Program-made: the position numbers and the translations under genes
In this document: positions 8,136 through 16,525 of the stretch, one piece after another
How positions within the stretch are numbered: the first letter of the stretch is position 1
Layout of the letters: each line of letters starts with the position of its first letter
From: Lachnospira sp. UBA3790
GTDB taxonomy: Bacteria > Bacillota > Clostridia > Lachnospirales > Lachnospiraceae
Assembly (NCBI GenBank): GCA_002369135.1
Contig: DFEY01000001.1
Location: forward strand, 124,001-188,000
DNA length: 64,000 nt
Direction of reading: 5' to 3'
The notes under the pieces: model-generated
The model's input: the letters and a program-made list of their open reading frames with translations, nothing else
The model's database searches: none
What the model was told of the DNA's origin: nothing

Positions 8136-9158
8136 ATGAAACTTATAAATTCAAAAAACATAATATTAATAATAATTCTTTTGATGAGTATTTTTATTCT
8201 GCAATTAGGGAATAATGCAATGCTGTTTGCTGAAGAAGAAAATACAAATGATAATTCTTACATTATCAATACTGAAACTGAAAAAAATCCAACAATTGAA
8301 CGAGTTGTTGTACAGTTTAAAAAAAATAATTTGAAAAATATTAGTTTAACATATGATTTGGATGCACATGAGATTATTGATTTTTCACAAAAAAAATTTG
8401 ATGAATTAGAAGTAACTTTAATTAATAAAAAATATCTACCAAAAAATGAAAACGAAGCTATCGTTAATAAGCAATATAAAGAAATAGTATATAAGAAGAG
8501 TGGAAAAGAATTAATAAACTATAGAGGTAATGCATATAATGTAGTGGGGTATTATGAAGATCACAAGGACGACAAAATAAAGGAAAAAATATTCTACATA
8601 GGAATACATTCACCAAGCGTAAAGAATGATAATTATTATAATACAATCAAAATTCAAGGTGACAACAGTTTAAAGAAAGAAAAAATAGCAAAAATATCGG
8701 AAGATTTATTTGATTTTTTTAGCATGAACAATGAAAGTGAGTATATCGATACGAGAGAAGCGTATGTATTTATCTTGTTTCTATGTGCGTTTTTAGTTGT
8801 ATTTAATTGCATTGGATTTATTCAAAAGTGGGTCAACTATAAGAAGAGAGAAATATCCATTCGACTTATGGTAGGAGCCTCAAACCAGAAAATAGTTCAA
8901 TTACTATTTAAAAGATTTTTTGCAATTATATGCGTGTCGTTATTATTAGGAACGATGCTGTCTATAACTGTAGTGAATTATGTTGAAGAAACAAAAGTTT
9001 TAACCAGTGTTAGAGTATTAATTGGGAGGTCAATACACCCCATATCAGTACTGTTGAGTTTCGTAGAAATAATAGCTATAGGTTACATTTTATTAGGAGC
9101 CAATATATTTTTGCAGTTTAAAAGTAACAGTATATTTGAAAAATATAGGAGATGCTGA
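8136..9158 (+). CDS. Half-size FtsX/MacB-like ABC permease A
   Basis: The 340-residue protein has an N-terminal membrane helix (about 8-30) with a signal-like end, then a ~180-residue external domain and three C-terminal helices (about 213-330) with a cytoplasmic KREISIRLMVGAS segment. That segment resembles the coupling region of FtsX domains, which contacts the ATPase. I start at ATG 8136 behind GGAGAG; an upstream ATG at 8103 lies inside the attenuator stem and is improbable. It probably pairs with the next gene to make a heterodimeric permease. Confidence 0.78.
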   Translation: MKLINSKNIILIIILLMSIFILQLGNNAMLFAEEENTNDNSYIINTETEKNPTIERVVVQFKKNNLKNISLTYDLDAHEIIDFSQKKFDELEVTLINKKYLPKNENEAIVNKQYKEIVYKKSGKELINYRGNAYNVVGYYEDHKDDKIKEKIFYIGIHSPSVKNDNYYNTIKIQGDNSLKKEKIAKISEDLFDFFSMNNESEYIDTREAYVFILFLCAFLVVFNCIGFIQKWVNYKKREISIRLMVGASNQKIVQLLFKRFFAIICVSLLLGTMLSITVVNYVEETKVLTSVRVLIGRSIHPISVLLSFVEIIAIGYILLGANIFLQFKSNSIFEKYRRC

Positions 9159-9161
9159 TAA

Positions 9162-10322
9162 ATGAGAAGAATAAAAGAGAACATCATATACGGATTAAAA
9201 TCAATAAAAAAAAGAAAAACACAGAGCCTGTTTTTATTGGTACAAATTAGTTGCTCAATTCTTCTTATGTGTTATGTGCTTACTAATTATTATGATAGTA
9301 GGAATGTTGTAAATAGTATTAATAAGTATATGGGAAGGGAAAATATTTATTCATTTTATAATCTAGATACATATAATCTGGCGGAGGAAGAGGATGAGAA
9401 AACGGTTTTGGAAAAATATCGCAAAGTATTCTCCAAAATAAAGGAATCAGATGTAGAAAAAATACTGGTTAGCAACACAGAATCTTTCGGTGGCGAGGAA
9501 GATGAAGGGGAATTTAATACACTACAAATCAGTCCAAACTTTTTTAAAAAATACGAAATAAAGATATCAAAGAAAATTGAATCTACTGAAAAAGTGTTTA
9601 AATTAAGACAAGGTGAAATATACAACCAAAAGAAAGTTCCGGTATATATAGGAAGTGAGTTAGGGCGAAAATATGGATTAAACGAAATAATAAAAATAGA
9701 TTCAAATCTATCTTTTAAAGTAGTAGGGCTTTTAAAAGAAAAACAAAGTATCAGCCTACCCATGCAAGGGAAAGAGAGCACCTCTGTAGATGATATGATA
9801 TTAATTCCATTTTACTTGGACTTAAAAGAAAACTTCATTCAATATTTGGAGTCATTACAATTTATAGCGAACGAAAAAGCAGAATTAAAAGAGATAATAG
9901 ATATTTTGAATAAAGAAAAAATAGCTGATTATTATTTTAAGAACTACAAGGACCAACTCGTATATATTCAAAATGATTATATTAATTTCTATGTTGTCTT
10001 TTTAAGTATTGGTGTGGTTTTTGCAGCCTTTTCAATAATAAGCATTATAGGAATGATTATGCAAATAATTAAAGATAGTGAATATGAATACGGTGTAAGC
10101 ATGATGTGTGGAGCAAGAAGAGTGGATATATTTATCCGATTAGTCACACAGATTATATTTGTATTTGTCGTAGGAACTTTCTTGCTGTATGGGTTCTTTG
10201 GAATAACAAAAGCCTCAAATAGTATCTTGTGTGGTGTACTCTTAATGATAAGTTTGGTATTAATCTATGGTTGGAACAAAATAAATATCGGGGAAATAAT
10301 AAACAAAATCAAAAAGGAATAG
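9162..10322 (+). CDS. Half-size FtsX/MacB-like ABC permease B
   Basis: This 386-residue protein starts 4 nt after permease A, behind GGAGATG. It has the same plan: membrane helix about residues 20-42, an external domain of about 220 residues, then helices near 280-303, 325-345 and 350-368, with a YGVSMMCGAR coupling segment after the second helix. Permeases A and B together would equal one full FtsX dimer, unlike the single long permease of the first operon. Substrate unknown. Confidence 0.78.
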   Translation: MRRIKENIIYGLKSIKKRKTQSLFLLVQISCSILLMCYVLTNYYDSRNVVNSINKYMGRENIYSFYNLDTYNLAEEEDEKTVLEKYRKVFSKIKESDVEKILVSNTESFGGEEDEGEFNTLQISPNFFKKYEIKISKKIESTEKVFKLRQGEIYNQKKVPVYIGSELGRKYGLNEIIKIDSNLSFKVVGLLKEKQSISLPMQGKESTSVDDMILIPFYLDLKENFIQYLESLQFIANEKAELKEIIDILNKEKIADYYFKNYKDQLVYIQNDYINFYVVFLSIGVVFAAFSIISIIGMIMQIIKDSEYEYGVSMMCGARRVDIFIRLVTQIIFVFVVGTFLLYGFFGITKASNSILCGVLLMISLVLIYGWNKINIGEIINKIKKE

Positions 10323-10337
10323 ATAAGTGGTGATAAT

Positions 10338-11003
10338 ATGAAAATCTTGGAAGTAAAAAATATAAAAAAAACATTTGGTAAAGGTGATAGCGAAGTAAAG
10401 GCATTGGACGGGTTGTCTTTATGTGTTAACCAAGGAGAAATGGTTGCTGTGATGGGTGCATCTGGCTCGGGGAAGAGCACTTTACTAAATATACTGGGCA
10501 TGTTGGATATTCAAACAGACGGAGACTATTACGTGAAAGGCAAAAGAGTGAATGATTATAATTCTAAGGAAAAGGCAAAAATGAGAAGCGACTTTTTTGG
10601 TTTTATAGTTCAAGATTTTGCATTAGTTCACGAGATGAATGTTGAAAATAATGTTAAGTTGCCTTTGGCGTATGCGAAATTATCTTCAAAAGAAAAAAAG
10701 GAACGCGTTAAAAATGTGTTGGCTAAGTTAGATATAGATAAAAAAATAAATAGTTATCCTCATCAATTATCTGGTGGTCAAAAACAAAGGGTATCAATAG
10801 CAAGGGCATTAGTGAACAATGCACAAGTTCTCCTGTGCGACGAGCCTACAGGTTCGCTAGATTCAAAAAATACTATTAGAATAATGGAAATATTTAAAAA
10901 ACTAAAAAATGAAGGAAAAACATTAGTGATTGTCACACATGAAAAAATGGTTGCTGAATACTGTGACAGAATTGTAATGATTAAAGATGGAAGGATTGTT
11001 TAA
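10338..11003 (+). CDS. ABC transporter ATP-binding protein, MacB/LolD type
   Basis: Motifs present are Walker A GASGSGKST, Q-loop FIVQDF, signature LSGGQKQR, Walker B VLLCDEPTGSLD and switch TH. The 221-residue length is that of a stand-alone LolD/MacB-type ATPase. It follows permease B by 15 nt and closes the second ABC operon. It is only moderately like the ATPase at 2554, which suggests two distinct transporters rather than a recent duplication. Confidence 0.88.
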   Translation: MKILEVKNIKKTFGKGDSEVKALDGLSLCVNQGEMVAVMGASGSGKSTLLNILGMLDIQTDGDYYVKGKRVNDYNSKEKAKMRSDFFGFIVQDFALVHEMNVENNVKLPLAYAKLSSKEKKERVKNVLAKLDIDKKINSYPHQLSGGQKQRVSIARALVNNAQVLLCDEPTGSLDSKNTIRIMEIFKKLKNEGKTLVIVTHEKMVAEYCDRIVMIKDGRIV

Positions 11004-11008
11004 TAAAT

Positions 11009-11027
11009 ATATCAAAACTTTTGATAT
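11009..11027 (+). terminator. Palindrome after the second ABC operon
   Basis: ATATCAAAA C TTTTGATAT is a perfect 9-bp inverted repeat six bases after the ATPase stop codon. With no long T run it is at best a weak terminator. Confidence 0.35.
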
Positions 11028-11063
11028 TCTAAAAATTAAAAGTCTATAAATCGATAAAAACAC

Positions 11064-11094
11064 TTGACCTGGGGGTTACCCATAGGAATATAAT
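11064..11094 (+). promoter_or_regulatory. MerR-type promoter/operator, copy 3 (orphan)
   Basis: TTGACC (11064-11069), 19 bp, TATAAT (11089-11094), dyad CCTGGGGGTTACCCATAGG (11068-11086) with a partly decayed right arm. No recognisable gene follows before the terminator at 11190, so it would make an RNA of about 120 nt. Confidence 0.75.
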
Positions 11095-11104
11095 CGCCAT
11101 ATAT

Positions 11105-11173
11105 GAGGAAGCGTCGGAAGAATTAGGAACTCCAGTTGAAAAATTGAAAGCGAAATTAGAAGAAAGAAAATAA
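11105..11173 (+). pseudogene. Start-less open frame behind promoter copy 3
   Basis: A frame ending at 11173 encodes EEASEELGTPVEKLKAKLEERK, glutamate- and lysine-rich and probably helical. It is open back to about 11033 but has no ATG, GTG or TTG start. It could be a relic of a small gene or chance, and its frame passes through the promoter. Confidence 0.2.
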
Positions 11174-11189
11174 ACTATTTGGGTACCAA

Positions 11190-11222
11190 AAAACTCCTCA
11201 CGAAAAGTGAGGAGTTTTAATA
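11190..11222. terminator. Bidirectional terminator before aqpZ
   Basis: A 12-bp stem (11190-11201 with 11207-11218, loop GAAAA) has A and T tails on both sides. It can stop the short transcript of promoter copy 3 and the leftward aquaporin transcript. Confidence 0.85.
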
Positions 11223-11289
11223 TGTTAATGACTCAATATACAGTTTAGAATTATCCTTTAAAAATACTAATAATCAGGATGACACTAAA

Positions 11290-11991
11290 TTATTCTTTAT
11301 CCAAGAATTTATAAACCAATGCTGCTACAGCCGCGCCTACTAATGGAGCCACGATAAAGATCCATAGGCTGCTGATTGGTTTAGCATTACCACTGATAGC
11401 TGCGATGAGGGCAGGACCAAAAGATCTAGCAGGGTTTACAGATGTTCCTGTAAGTCCAATTCCCAAAATATGAACAAATGTAAGTGTAAGACCAATTACA
11501 AGTCCGCCAAATGAACCGTGGTTAGCTTTCTTAGATGTTACACCCAAAATAGCCAAAACAAAAATGAATGTAAGACCAGCTTCCACAGCTAATGCTGCTA
11601 CAGTGCTTCCGTTCACACCTGCCGTACCATTTGTGCCAAAGCCTAGAAAACCAGTTTGGTCTTTAATCTTAGCAAAATGCCAGATAAACTTAAGAGCAGC
11701 CGCTCCTGCAAATGCTCCTAACAACTGAGCTATTACATACCCTATAAACTCCACAAATTTCATTCCGCCACTAATCAAAACTCCCAAAGAAACCGCTGGG
11801 TTGATATGGCATCCTGAAATATTTCCGATAGAATATGCCATAGCTACGATAGACAAACCAAATGCTAGCGCTGTCAAAATGTATCCAGCACCGTAACCGA
11901 CATCAGTGCTGCATCCTACTAACATAGCTGTTCCACAGCCCATAGTAACCAATACTGCTGTTCCAATAAATTCTGCAAAATACTTTCTCAT
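11290..11991 (-). CDS. aqpZ: Aquaporin (water channel)
   Basis: This 233-residue protein has six membrane helices and the two half-helix NPA motifs, HINPAVS (about residue 63) and SVNPARS (about 187). The selectivity-filter positions read Phe in helix 2 (ALAFG), His in helix 5 (VHILGI), Thr and Arg around the second NPA (GTSVNPAR). This is the narrow water-selective AqpZ pattern, not the wider glycerol facilitator. ATG is preceded by AGGAGG. It is transcribed away from the amino-acid permease and likely functions alone in osmotic adjustment. Confidence 0.9.
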   Translation of the reverse strand: MRKYFAEFIGTAVLVTMGCGTAMLVGCSTDVGYGAGYILTALAFGLSIVAMAYSIGNISGCHINPAVSLGVLISGGMKFVEFIGYVIAQLLGAFAGAAALKFIWHFAKIKDQTGFLGFGTNGTAGVNGSTVAALAVEAGLTFIFVLAILGVTSKKANHGSFGGLVIGLTLTFVHILGIGLTGTSVNPARSFGPALIAAISGNAKPISSLWIFIVAPLVGAAVAALVYKFLDKE

Positions 11992-12029
11992 AAAAACCTC
12001 CTAAAATATTTAAACTCTCCGTCCAATAT

Positions 12030-12047
12030 GGTGTTTAGCAAAACACC
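12030..12047. promoter_or_regulatory. Dyad in the aqpZ-permease divergent region
   Basis: GGTGTTT-AGCA-AAACACC is a 7-bp inverted repeat between two divergent genes. It could be an operator, but no regulator is linked to it. Confidence 0.3.
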
Positions 12048-12107
12048 TGACCCAAGACTATTATAGCACATTATGGTAAAATAAAATCATAAAGAGAGGT
12101 CGGATAT

Positions 12108-13577
12108 ATGAATAAACAACCAACATCGGCACCAGCCGAGCAGCAGAAGAAAAACAAAAAAATGATGTGGTACACCCTAGCATTTATGGGGTTCACCACA
12201 GTATGGGGCTTTGGAAACATCATAAACGGATTCGCATATTACGGCGGATTGCCAGCGGTAATACCATGGGTGCTAATAATGGCTTTGTACTTTGTACCAT
12301 ACGCATTGATAGTGGGCGAACTGGGCGCCACCTTCAAAGAATCCGGAGGCGGAGTTAGTTCTTGGACACTAAAAACTACAGCGCCAGTGTTCGCGTTCTT
12401 TGCAGGATGGATGTACTGGGTAGTACATATGCCATATCTATCGCAAAAGCCAAACCAAGTTTTGGTGGCAGCTAGCTGGGCTATATTTGGAGAAAAGGGT
12501 GCAAGCAAGATTGAGCACCTACCAACATTAGCAGTAGCACTCGCATGCTGGGGAATATTCTTATTCTGTATATTCCTAACAACACGCGGAATAAGCATAA
12601 TTAAAAAGATAGCGTCAGTGGCAGGTATTTGCTCATTCGTATTATCCTTATTATTCATACTAATGATTTGGGCAGCGCCTCACATCACAGATGGAAACGT
12701 GCACCAAATCAAATGGAGTTTCGATACATTTAAACCAGAGATGGGAATTGGATTCTTCACTAGCCTATCCATACTAATACTGGCAGTAGGTGGTGCAGAA
12801 AAAATAGCTCCATACGTTAACCAAATGAAAAAGCCGGGCAAGAGCTTCCCTAAAGGAATGATAGCAGTGGCAGTAATGGTTGCAATCTGTGCGGTGCTTG
12901 GCACAATAGCACTTGGAATGGTAACAGACCCAAGCGCACTTAAAGACAAAGATCACTTCGTAACAAGCGGAGCGTACGAATCATTTGAAAAGCTAGGATT
13001 GTATTACGGAGTAGGTTCACTATTTAGAATAATATATGCAATTACGCAAGGAACATGTTTCTTAGCAGCGCTTATCATCTCGATAGATGCACCACTAAGA
13101 GTCCTACTAGATAACGCAGACACAAACTACATACCAAAAGGACTACTTAGAAAAACAAAGAGAGGCGCATACAGAAACGGCCTAATATTGGTAGTAGTAA
13201 TTGTAACTATACTAATGATAGTGCCAGCACTAGGTGCAGGAAACAATGATGCACTAAACAACTTCCTAACGAAAATGAATTCAGTCTGTATGCCACTTAG
13301 ATATTGTTGGGTGTTTGTAGCGTACTACTTCCTAAAGAAGAGATTCTCTGGACAAGAATCCGACTACAAATTCCTAAAGAACAAATACCTAGGAATGACA
13401 GTAGCAGGATGGTGCTTCTTACTAACATTGATATCATGCATTATGGGAATGTATACCACAAACAAAGATGGAACAATAAACATCTTCCAGACAGTATCGA
13501 ACGTGATAGTACCTATCGTTCTAGTATGCTTAGGATTTGTGATGATGGCGATAGCTAGAAGGCAAAACAATAAATAA
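12108..13577 (+). CDS. APC-family amino-acid permease or antiporter
   Basis: The 489-residue protein has about 12 membrane helices and begins with a short charged tail. The helix-1 region TTVWGFGNIINGFAYYG has the glycine-rich unwound segment that binds the amino-acid backbone in this fold. The overall order resembles the glutamate/GABA antiporter branch and YjeM-like proteins. The substrate cannot be assigned. ATG 12108 follows GAGAGGTCGG. It is a single gene with its own terminator. Confidence 0.83.
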   Translation: MNKQPTSAPAEQQKKNKKMMWYTLAFMGFTTVWGFGNIINGFAYYGGLPAVIPWVLIMALYFVPYALIVGELGATFKESGGGVSSWTLKTTAPVFAFFAGWMYWVVHMPYLSQKPNQVLVAASWAIFGEKGASKIEHLPTLAVALACWGIFLFCIFLTTRGISIIKKIASVAGICSFVLSLLFILMIWAAPHITDGNVHQIKWSFDTFKPEMGIGFFTSLSILILAVGGAEKIAPYVNQMKKPGKSFPKGMIAVAVMVAICAVLGTIALGMVTDPSALKDKDHFVTSGAYESFEKLGLYYGVGSLFRIIYAITQGTCFLAALIISIDAPLRVLLDNADTNYIPKGLLRKTKRGAYRNGLILVVVIVTILMIVPALGAGNNDALNNFLTKMNSVCMPLRYCWVFVAYYFLKKRFSGQESDYKFLKNKYLGMTVAGWCFLLTLISCIMGMYTTNKDGTINIFQTVSNVIVPIVLVCLGFVMMAIARRQNNK

Positions 13578-13589
13578 AACCACATAATA

Positions 13590-13622
13590 AAAAGGCTATT
13601 GGAATTTCCAATAGCCTTTTTA
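13590..13622. terminator. Terminator after the amino-acid permease
   Basis: A 13-bp stem (13590-13602 with 13608-13620) with loop AATTT and A/T tails on both strands serves the permease and the convergent DUF4190-like gene. Confidence 0.88.
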
Positions 13623-13635
13623 TTAAGTAAAATCA

Positions 13636-13917
13636 TTAGCGTTTCTTGATATAATTCAATATTTCCTCGGTAGAAATTGCCTCTGCGCCAATAATAGCAG
13701 TAAACATTCCTATAACTCCAAAAGCAGTACCGATAATACATAAAACTAAACCTGCGTTACAAATGCTTTCTGTGTTTCCGCTTGCCTTTGCCACGGCAGC
13801 AAGAACTAGACCAACAATACCTAAGACCAGGCCTATCTGCCAGCAGCAACCTAACACGATTGATAAAATACCAAGCACTAATGATGCAACGGCATAACCA
13901 TGTTTGTTCTTCTCCAT
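13636..13917 (-). CDS. DUF4190-like small membrane protein
   Basis: This 93-residue protein has two hydrophobic segments rich in glycine and small residues (GYAVASLVLGILSIVLG and a second near residues 50-75). This is the pattern of DUF4190 proteins, whose function is unknown. A GGGAGGAATTC site precedes ATG. It lies 66 bp from the next leftward gene and may be part of a small group of membrane proteins here. Confidence 0.7.
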   Translation of the reverse strand: MEKNKHGYAVASLVLGILSIVLGCCWQIGLVLGIVGLVLAAVAKASGNTESICNAGLVLCIIGTAFGVIGMFTAIIGAEAISTEEILNYIKKR

Positions 13918-13982
13918 TCTGAATTCCTCCCGTTTATAAGCTAATTCAATTATAAAATAAAACTAATAACAGTGTCAATTGA

Positions 13983-14399
13983 TTAAGCAGCATCTATTGG
14001 CTGTAAAAACTCAAAACCAGGGATGTTTCGTATAATCGAAAACAAAATATACAATCCCAAAGTAATATACAAAATAGTAAGGTTCACTTTAGAATTCCTA
14101 AAACACTTTGGCTTTCCAATAAATGCAAAAACACTAATAATAATCCAAGTAACCGCCCCTACAAAGAAACCAGGATGATTTCTAAATGAACGGTAAAAGT
14201 CAAAGTGAATCAATCTAACACAAGATCTCGTAAGCCCACATCCAGGACAGTAAATCCCAGTCGTTTTATAGATGGGGCAGAAGAAGTCGTATCCAGATAA
14301 AGTGATGATAGCATAGATTGCCAAACCAGAGCATATCAAAGCGATATACGTAATAATAATCTTCTTTTGTACATCATCCAATTTATCCAACAGTTTCAT
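13983..14399 (-). CDS. DUF2752 family membrane protein
   Basis: The CPGCGLTRS motif (about residues 48-56) with upstream FFCPIY defines DUF2752, a short membrane family of unknown role with a cysteine pair facing one side of the membrane. Three helices are visible. ATG 14399 is chosen because GGAGG lies 5 nt upstream; a start 18 nt further upstream lacks a site. It begins 28 nt after the lipase-like gene. Confidence 0.8.
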   Translation of the reverse strand: MKLLDKLDDVQKKIIITYIALICSGLAIYAIITLSGYDFFCPIYKTTGIYCPGCGLTRSCVRLIHFDFYRSFRNHPGFFVGAVTWIIISVFAFIGKPKCFRNSKVNLTILYITLGLYILFSIIRNIPGFEFLQPIDAA

Positions 14400-14427
14400 A
14401 AATTCCTCCGCGCCCAAGACCTATCAA

Positions 14428-16233
14428 TTATTTCTTAACCTTCTTTACCTTAGACCATTTACCAAATACTTTTTTCTTACCATCAAGCTTGTAAGCACGA
14501 ACCTTTACGTATAGTTTTTTCTTTTTCTTAATCTTCTTAGACTTAATAGTAATCTTAGTCTTCTTAGTATATTTCTTAGCGTAAGTCTTCTTACCCTTGT
14601 AAACCTTAACTTGATATCCCTTAGCACCTTTAACCTTCTTAAACTTAACCTTAACCTTCTTAGCGTTTAATCTCTTGGCACTCTTCATCTTAACCTTGCC
14701 AGGCTTTGTAACCTTAGAAGGTGCAGGTGGGTTATCAGAATCTAGCTTGTAGTTAGAATCAAGTGATTGCATCCAAGCCAAATATTTATTATTAAAGTGG
14801 TTGCCAATAAATGGCATTACGTTGTTTGCAATAGTTAGTCCGGCAGTAGTAGTTTCCGTCAAATCGCTCATTGCAGCAAGTACTATAGCAGTTAATAACT
14901 TCTTAATAGCAGGCTTTTGTACATCCGGGTCCGCCAAAGGAATACCAGCTTCCTCTAAGCAATCGGCAATCAAATCAACTGCCTGATCTCCACCTTCCAT
15001 CAAATCTTGTAAAAGACCCAAGAGGAATGTAGTCTCTTTTCCCTCAGGAATCTTAGTTTTAAGTGCATTAACAAATGCAGCCTTCTGTTCATCTGTACCA
15101 TCATATATTACATCAAATACAGCTTCTGTAGCAGGTTTTAAATCGTTAAAATCCTGAGATGTTTTAATAGAACCTGTTAGAGCACTAACTAGAGCATCTA
15201 TTGTATTTTGAACATTCTGTTCATCAGTAGGAAGAATCTGCACTCCGCTCATATCAATACTTAATTTATATCCAGGCAATTTTTCATAGCAAACTGTTTC
15301 GCCCTTCGCAAATAAATCTAAGAACTTCTGCGCTCTAGCCTTCTTAGCAGCATAGTTGTTATCATCTAAAGCTGGTAGATAAATATCTACACCATATCTG
15401 TGCCATCCCCATTGTTCAGGTGGTACCTGAGGCACAACATCGTATTTAGAAATAGTGTTAAAGATATTCTTAAACAAAGGCTTCTTATAATTGTTCTCAG
15501 ATGTAACAGCAGGAGTAGCAAAAGCATAGGTATAAATATCTTCCGCCTTTAAAGAAACACTACTTATAAATTTATGATCATCCAATTTTTGAGCTAATAT
15601 ATTAGAAATGGCAGCGCCTCTAGAATAACCAGTAATCCAAATCTTTACATCTTCTTTAATTCCATTTTCTCTCACATAAGAAGTTAAAGCTTCATGCGCT
15701 TTGTCGGCTGCATTAGTAAAGCCTTCATGCATAGAGCCTCCGCCCACATCTACATTGCCGAACCATTCTTTGCCGTAGTTGGCATTTCTAAAGTTAACAG
15801 CAATAAGTGTGTAGTCTTTGCCGCTTACCTTTATAGTCTTCTTGGCAAACACAAAACCAATAGTATCTTTAGTAGGTTCCTTATTAAAGTCTTCATTCAC
15901 AAAGATAGTGTCAAATCCATTTGCCGAAAGCAAAGCCTCAATATCCTTAGATAAACCAGACCAAACAGGATCCGACATAGTATTACCCGAAGATGCACAT
16001 GCCGCACACATACTCATAGTCGCAAGATGCGGATTATAAATATATGAGCTATCGGCAAAGTAACTGTCTGAATAATAGTAGTCACTCGTATACTCATCCT
16101 TAGTTACCATCATCTTCGAAAACTGAAATTGCTTCTTCTGAATAGCCTCAGCCTTGGCTGGTGTAAAAGTGATAGAAGTCACCACCAAAGCAATACTAAG
16201 AACTAAACTTAGAACTTTAGATAATTTCTTCAT
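14428..16233 (-). CDS. Secreted class 3 lipase-like protein with lysine-rich C-terminal module
   Basis: The protein of about 601 residues starts with a signal peptide ending near AKAEA. An alpha/beta-hydrolase core follows, with the nucleophile elbow GYSRG (about residue 200) as in class 3 lipases, and a later aspartate-histidine region (DVVPQVPPEQWGWHRYG). A domain of no recognised family spans about 310-500. The last ~90 residues form one fibronectin-III-like unit extremely rich in lysine and valine, resembling the ends of the proteins at 16526 and 42207. It is likely an exported esterase attached to or retained at the surface. The start behind GGAGG is preferred over an upstream ATG at 16263. 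Confidence 0.78.
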   Translation of the reverse strand: MKKLSKVLSLVLSIALVVTSITFTPAKAEAIQKKQFQFSKMMVTKDEYTSDYYYSDSYFADSSYIYNPHLATMSMCAACASSGNTMSDPVWSGLSKDIEALLSANGFDTIFVNEDFNKEPTKDTIGFVFAKKTIKVSGKDYTLIAVNFRNANYGKEWFGNVDVGGGSMHEGFTNAADKAHEALTSYVRENGIKEDVKIWITGYSRGAAISNILAQKLDDHKFISSVSLKAEDIYTYAFATPAVTSENNYKKPLFKNIFNTISKYDVVPQVPPEQWGWHRYGVDIYLPALDDNNYAAKKARAQKFLDLFAKGETVCYEKLPGYKLSIDMSGVQILPTDEQNVQNTIDALVSALTGSIKTSQDFNDLKPATEAVFDVIYDGTDEQKAAFVNALKTKIPEGKETTFLLGLLQDLMEGGDQAVDLIADCLEEAGIPLADPDVQKPAIKKLLTAIVLAAMSDLTETTTAGLTIANNVMPFIGNHFNNKYLAWMQSLDSNYKLDSDNPPAPSKVTKPGKVKMKSAKRLNAKKVKVKFKKVKGAKGYQVKVYKGKKTYAKKYTKKTKITIKSKKIKKKKKLYVKVRAYKLDGKKKVFGKWSKVKKVKK

Positions 16234-16330
16234 AGCAAACCTCCAAAAAACTTTATAAAACAATTATAACCAACATAAAATAAATTTTCTATATTAGATT
16301 CTTCTACAAAGCTATTATTTATAGTTTGTC

Positions 16331-16361
16331 TTGACCTGGGGGTTACCCCAAGGCATACAAT
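16331..16361 (+). promoter_or_regulatory. MerR-type promoter/operator, copy 4
   Basis: TTGACC (16331-16336), 19 bp, TACAAT (16356-16361), dyad CCTGGGGGTTACCCCAAGG (16335-16353). A strong ribosome site AAGGAGG follows at about 16370, with only very short frames behind it (4 codons, and a 13-codon one starting at 16402). Confidence 0.75.
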
Positions 16362-16408
16362 CATAGTGCAAGGAGGTTTAAAACTAAATAATGAATGTAA
16401 GATGAACA

Positions 16409-16435
16409 ACTCTGTGGAATCGTTCACAGAGATTT
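16409..16435 (+). terminator. Hairpin downstream of promoter copy 4
   Basis: CTCTGTG-GAATCGTT-CACAGAG followed by ATTTT would end the promoter 4 transcript after about 70 nt. The stem is short, so read-through into the LRR gene at 16526 is possible. Confidence 0.5.
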
Positions 16436-16525
16436 TAATATAATAATCTAATGTTATTTTAATAGTAAAAAACTACCATATAAATACACTAAAGAATAAC
16501 TATATTAAAGAGAGGACGCTTGAAA

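Noticed and set aside
11033..11173. Possible conserved protein read through promoter copy 3
   Set aside because: No start codon exists, and promoter spacing (TTGACC-19-TATAAT) explains the conserved part better.
16230..16427. Minus-strand frame crossing MerR-type promoter copy 4 (contains LGVTPRS)
   Set aside because: The same peptide piece occurs wherever the dyad is read on that strand, so it reflects the palindrome, not a gene.
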